DNA of 35,578 nt from UBA922 sp964571295. GTDB lineage: Bacteria > Patescibacteriota > Patescibacteriia > Magasanikbacterales > UBA922. The translations under genes were made by a program, and so were the position numbers. Under the pieces are notes generated by a model, which worked only from the letters and a program-made list of their open reading frames with translations, was not told where the DNA came from and ran no database searches. Shown here in pieces: positions 13,546-19,699 of this stretch. Location of the stretch: positions 1 to 35,578 of the forward strand of contig CAZNAO010000005.1 of assembly GCA_964571295.1 (NCBI GenBank), given 5' to 3'. Positions within the stretch are counted from its first letter, which is position 1. Each line of letters opens with the position of its first letter.

Positions 13546-15819
13546 ATGTCGATCAAAAGCGAGGTGTACGAATTTTTTGTCGAAGGGAAAAATCATCACC
13601 TATCCCACGTATTACTCCACATCGCATCTCCCGGGAAGCCTGATGGAGAAAACCAGGGATATTTTTTTGTACTCGCTGAAATGGATGATCCCGAATCTTC
13701 CGTGTTACAGATACTTGAAGACCTGATCCGTGATGGAGAAAATCTCTATTATGGTGGGTATGATCAGGAAACCACACATGCCTCAGATCCAGAAGCGCGT
13801 CATTTTGAATCAGTGATTGAAAAACTCAATCGTAAAACGAAAATACTATTGAATGATGCAAGTGGCCGAAAAATTCATATGGCCGTAGGAATGATACAGG
13901 GTAACCGTATCTCATTTGCCTACCGAGGAGAAATGATGGCGCTCCTTGCGTACAACATTGCCGAAGGACCGTCGTTTACTCCGATCGTCGAAGAAGGTTC
14001 GTATCCGGAACACATGTTCTTCTCTTCGGTGATCGAAGGAAATTTTACCTTGGAAGAGGCGGTCTATATCTCAACACCTCATGTCATCAAATATTTTTCC
14101 CGAGATAGGATAGCAAAAATGATTTCAGGCAAACCCGCAAAACAGTCGGTGCTTCAAATCCAAAAAACACTGGAAGGTATCTCGTCCGAATATTCATTTG
14201 GTGGACTAGTGGTGACTGGTTCTGAAATACAAATGGAATTACCCAAAGCACCAAAACCAAATTATCGACCAAATATCGGCTCAGAGGAATCGATGGATCG
14301 TCTACTTGACACCACACGCTCGACCGAAGACACGTTGTCACCCAAAGTATTTTCACACATTGCCAGATCATTTACAAACAATCTCAAAAAAAATGAAGAC
14401 ACGGATGAAGATACTGAAATCAGGCACGCAGTAAAGGAAACCAATCCAGGAAGATATCGTCGAAAAAGACGTGAGGAGCGCAATCCAGCGACCGAAGGAG
14501 GAAGTTCGTTATTGATCGTGCTTGGTAAAGTGATCGTCTGGACACTGAAGGCGTTGTTTTATGTAGTAAAAACGATACTATTCGCACTTGGTAAATGTCT
14601 TGCAATCTTCTGGACGCTTGCGACTAATTATAATGGGGGAAGAAAAATCCTGATCGACCAATACAAGTCGGCATTCACGCGTATCATCGACAAATTTACC
14701 GGACTTGGAATCTTTGGCAAAATACTACTTCTTATTCTTGTTGTCGGAATCGGTATCCTCATTGGGAGTATTATGTATACTAAGGAGAAAGAAAAAGTGA
14801 CCGCACGCGAAGAGGTATACGCTGCCGAAATGTCATCACTTGATGAGACCAAGAAAGAGGCTGATGCATATCTGCTCTATGGAGACCATGCCAAAGCGCT
14901 TGAATCGGTGCGCAGGGCGAGTGAAAAACTTGCATCTCTGACGCACGATACGACCGACAAACAAAAACGCGCCGACGAATTGAAAGCCGAATTGGACAAG
15001 CTCTTGCTCAAGGTACAAAAAATTACCGCAATCACTCCTGACAAGATTGTTGATATTCGGGAAGCACACCCGACGGCAGACACCAATTCCCTGGTGTTTA
15101 TGGGTGATCGGCTGATTGCAAGCGGCGCTCATGATACCAGCCTCTATTTCGTCTCAACCTTAACCGGATTGGTCGAAAAGAAAAATGCCGAAACCCTGCG
15201 AGAGCTTGCGAATGGATATACTGCAAAAGACGCTTCACAGATCGTATTCACTTCAGGAGACAATGCAATTGTGGCGTATAACAAAGAAACCGACAGTATC
15301 ATATCAAAAACAATAACCTACCCAAACCAAAATGTCGTACTTGCAGATATTGCGCTCTACAATGGACGTCTCTACGCGCTTGACCGTGGAAATGGAGCTC
15401 TATACCGACATAATCCGACACAGGTCGGATTCGACAGTGGTACGTCATGGGTTACTTCACAAACCGACCCTGCTGCACTCAAAAATGGAGTGTCGTTTGC
15501 TCTCGACGGGGATCTCTACGTACTCACCACAAACGGCAAGGTACTCAAATATACCAGCGGCATAGAACAATCATTCACGATAAGCGGTCTTGACCCCGTT
15601 CTTGATTCCCCCACCCAAATCGAGACGAGGAGTGAATTTGCAAATATCTATATCCTGGAACCCTCAAAGAAACGCATCGTAGTACTCGATAAAAACGGAA
15701 ATTTCAAAAAACAATTCCAATCAGACATCTGGCAGAATCCGACAGGGTTTGCAATCACTGATACGGAAAAAGAAGTATACGTGCTCGATGGGACGACGAT
15801 CTATAAGTTCAAACTCTAA
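13546..15819 (+). CDS. Membrane protein: degenerate PP2C-like domain, membrane helices, coiled coil, beta-propeller
   Basis: A 757-residue protein. Residues 1-225 have the strand order of a PP2C-family phosphatase (Phe-Val-Leu-Ala-Glu-Met-Asp, Ile-Ser-Phe-Ala-Tyr-Arg-Gly-Glu, Ile-Ser-Thr-Pro-His). The Asp residues that bind metal in active enzymes are mostly missing (for example Ser-Thr-Pro-His where Ser-Asp-Gly is usual). A charged linker (225-315), a long hydrophobic stretch (320-362, possibly two helices) and a clear helix at 387-410 follow. Next come a charged coiled coil (about 415-490) and NHL/PQQ-like propeller blades up to the end (Leu-Tyr-Ala-Leu-Asp, Leu-Tyr-Val-Leu, Val-Tyr-Val-Leu-Asp). 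The layout recalls transmembrane receptors such as PknD, with sensing outside and signalling inside. The fold assignment is by eye and uncertain. Confidence 0.7.
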   Translation: MSIKSEVYEFFVEGKNHHLSHVLLHIASPGKPDGENQGYFFVLAEMDDPESSVLQILEDLIRDGENLYYGGYDQETTHASDPEARHFESVIEKLNRKTKILLNDASGRKIHMAVGMIQGNRISFAYRGEMMALLAYNIAEGPSFTPIVEEGSYPEHMFFSSVIEGNFTLEEAVYISTPHVIKYFSRDRIAKMISGKPAKQSVLQIQKTLEGISSEYSFGGLVVTGSEIQMELPKAPKPNYRPNIGSEESMDRLLDTTRSTEDTLSPKVFSHIARSFTNNLKKNEDTDEDTEIRHAVKETNPGRYRRKRREERNPATEGGSSLLIVLGKVIVWTLKALFYVVKTILFALGKCLAIFWTLATNYNGGRKILIDQYKSAFTRIIDKFTGLGIFGKILLLILVVGIGILIGSIMYTKEKEKVTAREEVYAAEMSSLDETKKEADAYLLYGDHAKALESVRRASEKLASLTHDTTDKQKRADELKAELDKLLLKVQKITAITPDKIVDIREAHPTADTNSLVFMGDRLIASGAHDTSLYFVSTLTGLVEKKNAETLRELANGYTAKDASQIVFTSGDNAIVAYNKETDSIISKTITYPNQNVVLADIALYNGRLYALDRGNGALYRHNPTQVGFDSGTSWVTSQTDPAALKNGVSFALDGDLYVLTTNGKVLKYTSGIEQSFTISGLDPVLDSPTQIETRSEFANIYILEPSKKRIVVLDKNGNFKKQFQSDIWQNPTGFAITDTEKEVYVLDGTTIYKFKL

Positions 15820-15848
15820 TAAAAAATGCACCAAAGGCCATTCAGGTT

Positions 15849-15872
15849 ACAAAGGCGATATGTTCCCTTTGT
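15849..15872 (+). terminator. Hairpin after the propeller gene
   Basis: ACAAAGG and CCTTTGT pair around a 10-nt loop and are followed by CTCTTT, 30 nt after the stop codon. It is a weak intrinsic terminator or an mRNA 3'-end hairpin, with a stronger one at 15901. Confidence 0.35.
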
Positions 15873-15900
15873 CTCTTTAAACCGTATAAAATTAACAAAC

Positions 15901-15931
15901 AAAAACTCCCCGCATAACGAGGAGTTTTTTT
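15901..15931. terminator. Bidirectional terminator between propeller gene and rplL
   Basis: AAAAACTCC (15901-15909) and GGAGTTTTT (15921-15929) form a 9-bp stem. Seven T follow the stem's G on the plus strand and five on the minus strand. It serves the convergent genes at 13546-15819 and rplL. Confidence 0.85.
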
Positions 15932-15953
15932 GACTTTTAAACTAACGAATCAA

Positions 15954-16358
15954 TTACTTCAACGTAACTTTTCCGCCAGCTTCTTCGATTTTCTTCTTCA
16001 TTTCTTCAGCTTCAGCCTTAGCTACCTTTTCCTTGACTGCTTTTGGAGCTCCGTCAACGAGTGCTTTTGCTTCAGCGAGTCCGAGACCGGTAATTTCTTT
16101 TACAACTTTGATCACTGCGATCTTGTTAGCACCTGCTTCAGTGAGTTCTACGGTGAAATCAGTCTTTTCTTCAGCAGCTGCTGCTCCGCCTGCTGCTGGA
16201 GCTGCCATCATCATTGCTGGTGCTGCAGCTGATACTCCGAATTTTTCTTCAAGAACCTTCACGAGTTCTGAGAGATCGAGTACGGACATCTTTTCAATCT
16301 CCGCAACGAGAGATTGGAATTTTGCTGGTACTTCTACTACTTTCTTTTCGTCTGACAT
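15954..16358 (-). CDS. rplL: Ribosomal protein L7/L12 (bL12)
   Basis: A 134-residue protein. An N-terminal dimerisation helix pair with Leu-Ser-Glu-Leu-Val-Lys-Val-Leu-Glu-Glu precedes an Ala/Met/Gly-rich hinge at about 45-65. The conserved C-terminal domain has Phe-Thr-Val-Glu-Leu, Lys-Ile-Ala-Val-Ile-Lys-Val-Val-Lys and Gly-Leu-Gly-Leu-Ala-Glu-Ala-Lys-x-Leu-Val. It forms the stalk of the large ribosomal subunit and recruits GTPase factors. It lies 20 nt after rplJ in the usual order and shares its leader-controlled promoter. Confidence 0.98.
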   Translation of the reverse strand: MSDEKKVVEVPAKFQSLVAEIEKMSVLDLSELVKVLEEKFGVSAAAPAMMMAAPAAGGAAAAEEKTDFTVELTEAGANKIAVIKVVKEITGLGLAEAKALVDGAPKAVKEKVAKAEAEEMKKKIEEAGGKVTLK

Positions 16359-16378
16359 AATAGAATAATTAATATATA

Positions 16379-16903
16379 TTAAGCTGTTTTAGTATCTTTG
16401 ATTGCGTTCAATGCAGTCACGAGTCCGCGGATATTTCCGGCAAGTACATTCACGAATCCGGATACCGGAGCATTGAGTGTACCGACCAATTGCCCAAGAA
16501 GCTGCTGCTTGTTTGGCAATTTTGATAATGCAGTCACCTTAGCACCATCGATAAATGCGCCTTCGAGAATACCGCCAAAGAGTTTTACCGCTTGGTGCGT
16601 TTTCGCGAAATTCGCAAGGATCTGTGCAGGAGCAACTTCATCGTTCAGTCCGAATACGACTGAGACGGCGCCGTCAAAACTTTTCGGATCGGCCTCGATT
16701 CCGGCATCTTTGAGCGCGCGCGCGACCAAGGTCTTCTTGGCAGCAACATACGCGACACCTTCTTTCCGGCACAATCGTCGAAGTTCTTCTGATTCTTTCA
16801 CCTTGAGGCCCTGGAAGTTGGCAAATACGACCGACTTCGATTGCTTCATGGAGTCAACCAGGATACTAAACGCCTGTTCTTTTTGTTCTCTGGTTTTTGG
16901 CAT
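16379..16903 (-). CDS. rplJ: Ribosomal protein L10 (uL10)
   Basis: A 174-residue protein of normal length. The N-terminus has the L10 pattern Lys-x-x-Lys-Ser-Val-Val-Phe-Ala-Asn-Phe-Gln-Gly and a Glu-Leu-Arg-Arg-Leu-Cys-Arg segment. Ala-Lys-Lys-Thr-Leu follows near 55. The end carries the helix that binds L12 dimers. L10 with L12 binds 23S rRNA and also represses its own operon by binding the mRNA leader. That leader is visible at 16911-17041. No Shine-Dalgarno is seen before the ATG. Confidence 0.97.
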   Translation of the reverse strand: MPKTREQKEQAFSILVDSMKQSKSVVFANFQGLKVKESEELRRLCRKEGVAYVAAKKTLVARALKDAGIEADPKSFDGAVSVVFGLNDEVAPAQILANFAKTHQAVKLFGGILEGAFIDGAKVTALSKLPNKQQLLGQLVGTLNAPVSGFVNVLAGNIRGLVTALNAIKDTKTA

Positions 16904-16910
16904 ACAGAGT

Positions 16911-17041
16911 AATAAAAAATGTGGTTTTTTGAACCACAGACTTTTTCGGTATACTCGACCTTTACCCGATCGAAGACCGGATACGTGTTACCTCGGTAGC
17001 ATATTTAATCCTCCAAATCAGAGGAAGCTACTGTCTATGGT
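16911..17041 (-). promoter_or_regulatory. L10 ribosomal-protein leader (autoregulatory RNA)
   Basis: The minus-strand transcript contains AGACAGTAGC (17027-17036) and GCTACCGAGGTAACAC (16985-17000), the conserved halves of the L10-binding kink-turn known from the L10 leader of Bacillus and E. coli. GTAGC/GCTAC close the stem, and CCTC/GAGG pair inside it. The leader ends in a terminator-like hairpin directly before rplJ. By analogy, binding of the L10-L12 complex would favour termination and reduce rplJL expression. Confidence 0.85.
16914..16938 (-). terminator. Attenuator hairpin before rplJ
   Basis: On the minus strand TGTGGTT and AACCACA form a 7-bp stem with a CAAAA loop, followed at once by TTTTTT. 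It lies only about 10 nt before the rplJ start, the position expected for an attenuator of the L10 leader. Confidence 0.75.
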
Positions 17042-17047
17042 GAGAAG

Positions 17048-17076
17048 AGAATATCATATACCCACCCATCTGTCAA
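17048..17076 (-). promoter_or_regulatory. Promoter of rplJ-rplL
   Basis: TTGACA (17071-17076) and TATTCT (17048-17053) on the minus strand are 17 nt apart; TGA before the -10 makes it extended. Transcription would start near 17041, just before the L10 leader. Confidence 0.8.
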
Positions 17077-17085
17077 TAGATAGAG

Positions 17086-17610
17086 TCATAAAGGTTGTAC
17101 TACCTGTTCGAGCTGGTGATTTGAGTATCGCAAATACTTAGTAAACCCTACTGAAGGTGGAACGACAAAACTCTCTCCTGCTTTTCTATCAGCATAATTT
17201 ACCTCAATAATACCATTAGTAACGTGTATCGATTGTGGGGCGATTCGATCACCGAGCAGTATACTATTTGAACCAATATGTCCTTCGGGTGTATCTAATG
17301 CTACCGCAACGTAATAAAACGTACCTGATCCACCTAAATTTTGTGTCAAAAGCACTACCTTATCTGCCCTACCATCCCCATCTACATCCACCTCAGCACC
17401 GATTTCAAATAGAGATGTAGAGACAAATGAAGAAGAGTCATCTTGTGTCTCGATAGATATACCGTCTACAAGAGTAACCAATCTACCATCTATATCAAAA
17501 GTAGTATTGCCAGGATCGGAAGTAGGTGTTTTTGTCGGATCAACATAACCACAGCCAAATGCAAAAAACACACTGAATAAAATAAGAAAACAGATGATAA
17601 CTTTTTTCAT
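17086..17610 (-). CDS. Putative lipoprotein with Asp-rich repeat-like motif
   Basis: A 174-residue protein. The ATG at 17610 starts a classic lipoprotein signal: two Lys, a hydrophobic core and Phe-Ala-Phe-Gly-Cys, lipidated at Cys 20 or so. After a Thr/Pro linker, the mature part contains Val-Asp-Val-Asp-Gly-Asp-Gly-Arg-Ala-Asp followed by Val-Val-Leu-Leu-Thr-Gln and Gly-Gly-Ser-Gly-Thr-Phe-Tyr-Tyr-Val-Ala-Val-Ala. This combination occurs in small secreted proteins of many bacteria that lack a known function. The Asp-Gly-Asp run suggests calcium binding, as in FG-GAP or EF-hand-like loops. It stops 10 nt before the rplJ -35 box and follows tRNA-Glu. Confidence 0.8.
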   Translation of the reverse strand: MKKVIICFLILFSVFFAFGCGYVDPTKTPTSDPGNTTFDIDGRLVTLVDGISIETQDDSSSFVSTSLFEIGAEVDVDGDGRADKVVLLTQNLGGSGTFYYVAVALDTPEGHIGSNSILLGDRIAPQSIHVTNGIIEVNYADRKAGESFVVPPSVGFTKYLRYSNHQLEQVVQPL

Positions 17611-17668
17611 AAGAAAACTTATATCGATGCTTAATATACGGGATTGATAAAAAAAGGTAACACGTAAA

Positions 17669-17674
17669 ATTATA
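17669..17674 (-). promoter_or_regulatory. Likely -10 element for the lipoprotein gene
   Basis: A perfect TATAAT on the minus strand, preceded directly by TTTTG. No strong -35 sits at the right distance. Transcription would start near 17662, about 50 nt before the lipoprotein ATG. Confidence 0.45.
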
Positions 17675-17694
17675 CAAAATTTTCTATATAACAA

Positions 17695-17713
17695 AATCCC
17701 TTTTTAGGGGATT
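17695..17713 (-). terminator. Short terminator after tRNA-Glu
   Basis: On the minus strand AATCCC and GGGATT pair around a 7-nt loop and are followed by TTG. It lies 9 nt after the tRNA. The T-run is short, so some read-through into the lipoprotein gene is possible. Confidence 0.5.
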
Positions 17714-17721
17714 AAAGATTG

Positions 17722-17793
17722 TAGCGCTACGGGGAATCGAACCCCGGTTACCAGGATGAAAACCTGATGTCCTAACCACTAGACGATAGCGCC
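17722..17793 (-). tRNA. tRNA-Glu (anticodon UUC)
   Basis: A 72-nt cloverleaf on the minus strand. The acceptor stem is GGCGCTA/TAGCGCT (first pair G-U). The D arm is GTCT...GGAC, as in other glutamate tRNAs. The anticodon stem TCAGG/CCTGG holds loop TTTTCAT, giving anticodon TTC. The variable loop is TAAC and the T arm CGGGG-TTCGATT-CCCCG. The discriminator base is A and no CCA is encoded, so CCA must be added by an enzyme. Confidence 0.96.
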
Positions 17794-17810
17794 ATAACTT
17801 GGTAGCGAAA

Positions 17811-17839
17811 AGTATAGTAAAAAAGATCAAACTTGTCAA
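17811..17839 (-). promoter_or_regulatory. Consensus promoter of tRNA-Glu
   Basis: TTGACA (17834-17839) and TATACT (17811-17816) on the minus strand are separated by 17 nt, almost the ideal sigma-70 promoter. The start near 17804 leaves about 11 nt of 5' leader for RNase P to remove. Confidence 0.85.
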
Positions 17840-17861
17840 TATTATCCTAATAAAAAACGAA

Positions 17862-17886
17862 TCGGGTATGGACGAACCATACCCGA
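17862..17886 (-). terminator. Strong terminator after the small membrane protein
   Basis: TCGGGTATGG and CCATACCCGA form a perfect 10-bp stem with a 5-nt loop. On the minus strand a TTCG spacer and TTTTTT follow. It sits 15 nt after the stop of the gene at 17901-18113 and insulates tRNA-Glu. Confidence 0.85.
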
Positions 17887-17900
17887 CATACCCCCTCGAT

Positions 17901-18113
17901 TCACTCGAAGTCGTCTTTGAACCGCCTTGGCGGCTTACCGGCAGCCATCCGGTCGACGTCCTCCCACACCAAGCGGGCCGAGGTGACGAGCCCGAAAATG
18001 CCCATGATGAGAGACGGAATGAAGATGTACGGACGGTTAAGAACCGAAAGCCCGATAATCGAGCCAATGAGCACAAGCCCACACACGCACATCCAGAAAG
18101 ACGGAGACTTCAT
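17901..18113 (-). CDS. Small two-helix membrane protein, GC-rich
   Basis: A 70-residue protein of unknown family. Two hydrophobic helices (about 6-24 and 28-46) are followed by a charged tail that begins Trp-Glu-Asp-Val-Asp and ends Arg-Arg-Phe-Lys-Asp-Asp-Phe-Glu. The gene stands out in three ways: its codons are clearly richer in G and C than its neighbours, it has one of the few strong Shine-Dalgarno sequences in the window (AAGGGGGG), and it has its own promoter and a strong terminator. These point to a self-contained, possibly transferred unit. Its function is unknown. Confidence 0.75.
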   Translation of the reverse strand: MKSPSFWMCVCGLVLIGSIIGLSVLNRPYIFIPSLIMGIFGLVTSARLVWEDVDRMAAGKPPRRFKDDFE

Positions 18114-18116
18114 AAA

Positions 18117-18124
18117 CCCCCCTT
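18117..18124 (-). promoter_or_regulatory. Strong Shine-Dalgarno of the small membrane protein gene
   Basis: AAGGGGGG lies 3 nt before the ATG at 18113. Most other genes here lack such a site, so this supports the start and marks the gene as unusual. Confidence 0.7.
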
Positions 18125-18142
18125 ACAAAAGAAGCAAAAAGA

Positions 18143-18172
18143 AGACTATGCTATTTATTATATTTTGTCAAC
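18143..18172 (-). promoter_or_regulatory. Possible promoter of the small membrane protein gene
   Basis: On the minus strand TTGACA (18167-18172) is followed after 18 nt by TAGTCT (18143-18148). The -35 is perfect, the -10 poor. Confidence 0.45.
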
Positions 18173-18175
18173 TGA

Positions 18176-18203
18176 TTGATTTTTCCTGATTTTCTGCTAG
18201 AAT
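18176..18203 (+). promoter_or_regulatory. Promoter of tsaD, nearly leaderless
   Basis: TTGATT (18176-18181) and TAGAAT (18198-18203) are 16 nt apart, with TGC before the -10 (extended). The expected start, near 18210, is only about 3 nt before the ATG at 18213, so the mRNA should be leaderless or nearly so. Confidence 0.65.
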
Positions 18204-18212
18204 AAGCGGTAT

Positions 18213-19268
18213 ATGAAAATCCTCGGCATCGAATCATCATGCGACGATACGTCAGTCGCATTGATAGAAATGGATGAAAAAAATCTCACCATCCTTGCGG
18301 AAAAAACCGCAAGTCAGATTGACGTACATGCAAAATACGGCGGAGTGATTCCTGAAGTAGCCGGACGAAAACACGCGGAGAATATTATTCCCGTGATTGA
18401 AGAAGTCCTGAAAGATCAGAGTAAGCCGGATGTGATTGCCGTAACCTACGGACCTGGCCTCATTACCGGGCTTCTCGTCGGAGTAGAAGCAGCAAAAACA
18501 TTGTCATACCTGTGGAACATTCCCGTAGTTCCCGTGAATCATATCGAGGGACATTTTTATTCTCCCGAGATTTCCCAAACGGAAACAAAGAGAAAACCTA
18601 TCGAATACCCTGCGTTGGCACTTATCGTAAGCGGCGGTCACACTGAACTCGCCCTTTCAAACCAAGAAGGACACTATGAAAAAATCGGCGGAACGCGTGA
18701 CGACGCGGTCGGAGAATGTTTTGATAAAGTCGCAAAACTGCTCGGTATCCCCTACCCTGGCGGACCAAAAATTTCCAAACTTGCAGATACAGGCGATGCG
18801 ACCAAAATCGAATTCCCCCGTCCGATGGAACATTCCCACGATTTCGATATGAGTTTTTCCGGTCTCAAAACTGCAGTACTCTATTGGCTGAATGATCACC
18901 CGATTACCACTGAAAATCCAAGATTTGAAAATGAAGAAGGCTCCTTCATGATCGAGGACGTATGTGCAAGTGTTCAGTCGGCAATTACCGATGTGTTGAT
19001 GTCGAAGACAGCAGCCGCGATTAGGAAACACAATCCCAAGACGCTTATTCTCGCAGGTGGGGTGTCTGCAAATAAAAAACTCCGAGGAGAACTCGAAGCG
19101 CTTGCAAAAAAACAAGATATTGAATTTCGCTTACCTGAACTTCCTTACACTACCGACAATGCAGCGATGATCGCCGTTGCAGGATACCATCGCTATCATG
19201 CTAAAAAAACACTTGATTGGAAAGATATTACTGCTGATCCGCAATCTTCATTGTACGTTCAAAACTAA
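18213..19268 (+). CDS. tsaD: tRNA N6-adenosine threonylcarbamoyltransferase
   Basis: A 351-residue TsaD/Kae1. It begins Ile-Leu-Gly-Ile-Glu-Ser-Ser-Cys-Asp-Asp-Thr-Ser, the family signature. The metal-binding His-Ile-Glu-Gly-His lies near 110-114, Ser-Gly-Gly-His-Thr-Glu-Leu near 140, and Ala-Gly-Gly-Val-Ser-Ala-Asn-Lys near 280. It transfers threonylcarbamoyl from its adenylate to A37 of tRNAs that read ANN codons. It works with TsaB (shortened copy at 12388) and TsaE, which is not in this window. It stands alone, on the plus strand, with its own promoter. Confidence 0.97.
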   Translation: MKILGIESSCDDTSVALIEMDEKNLTILAEKTASQIDVHAKYGGVIPEVAGRKHAENIIPVIEEVLKDQSKPDVIAVTYGPGLITGLLVGVEAAKTLSYLWNIPVVPVNHIEGHFYSPEISQTETKRKPIEYPALALIVSGGHTELALSNQEGHYEKIGGTRDDAVGECFDKVAKLLGIPYPGGPKISKLADTGDATKIEFPRPMEHSHDFDMSFSGLKTAVLYWLNDHPITTENPRFENEEGSFMIEDVCASVQSAITDVLMSKTAAAIRKHNPKTLILAGGVSANKKLRGELEALAKKQDIEFRLPELPYTTDNAAMIAVAGYHRYHAKKTLDWKDITADPQSSLYVQN

Positions 19269-19279
19269 TTCAGTACGTT

Positions 19280-19313
19280 CCCTCCCCTCTTAGGGGAGGG
19301 ACAGGGAGGGGTT
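19280..19313. repeat. GC-rich hairpin repeat (REP-like)
   Basis: CCCTCCCCT and AGGGGAGGG form a 9-bp stem with a 3-nt loop, and a further GGGAGGGG copy follows. It lies between the convergent ends of tsaD and the DUF3850 gene. No T-run follows. Similar GC-rich palindromes occur as dispersed extragenic repeats in many bacteria. The rest of 19314-19405 shows nothing clear. Confidence 0.6.
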
Positions 19314-19405
19314 GGATTCCGAAGAATCAAATGGCCATATTTGTCAGAATGTATGTAGTCCTCTGAAGAGAGGCACAAATTCTCCCTTTTTCAGCAAACC
19401 ATTGT

Positions 19406-19672
19406 TTATTCCAAAGAAATAATCTGTATACCCTTTTCTTTTATATCTTCAAGAGGCCAAAATAATTCATCTATGTTAAATCGGTCAACATAAGTGACTT
19501 TCTTCTCAATTTTTCTCCCAGTCAATCGTCTCGTCTCTGGATCATGTTCTTCAAGAATCAGTGTATCGCCTTCGTTAATTTCAAAATCATTCAAACGTAA
19601 CTCTGATTTCTTTTTGCCATAAAGGATGGCATTAAAATATTCAGGTGAAATTTTCTTTTGTATAATTGCCAT
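19406..19672 (-). CDS. DUF3850 / ASCH-like (PUA fold) small protein
   Basis: An 88-residue protein matching DUF3850: Lys-x-Ile-x-Pro-Glu-Tyr-Phe-Asn-Ala-Ile-Leu-Tyr-Gly-Lys-Lys at the start, Glu-Leu-Arg-x-Asn-Asp-Phe, Gly-Asp-Thr-Leu-Ile-Leu-Glu-Glu-His-Asp-Pro and a Leu-Thr-Gly-Arg turn. The fold belongs to the ASCH/PUA group, which binds RNA or modified nucleotides; the specific ligand is unknown. It begins 27 nt after the dnaE stop and may be cotranscribed with it. Confidence 0.8.
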   Translation of the reverse strand: MAIIQKKISPEYFNAILYGKKKSELRLNDFEINEGDTLILEEHDPETRRLTGRKIEKKVTYVDRFNIDELFWPLEDIKEKGIQIISLE

Positions 19673-19699
19673 ATTTTTTACGTAAAAAATAAAAATAAT

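Noticed and set aside
16033..16368. Ala/Ser-rich plus-strand frame opposite rplL
   Set aside because: The low-complexity sequence is the mirror of the Ala-rich L7/L12 hinge and Lys/Glu codons.
16398..17141. Long plus-strand open frame opposite rplJ and its leader
   Set aside because: It is antisense to a certain ribosomal protein gene and a conserved leader, and its protein has no recognisable motifs.
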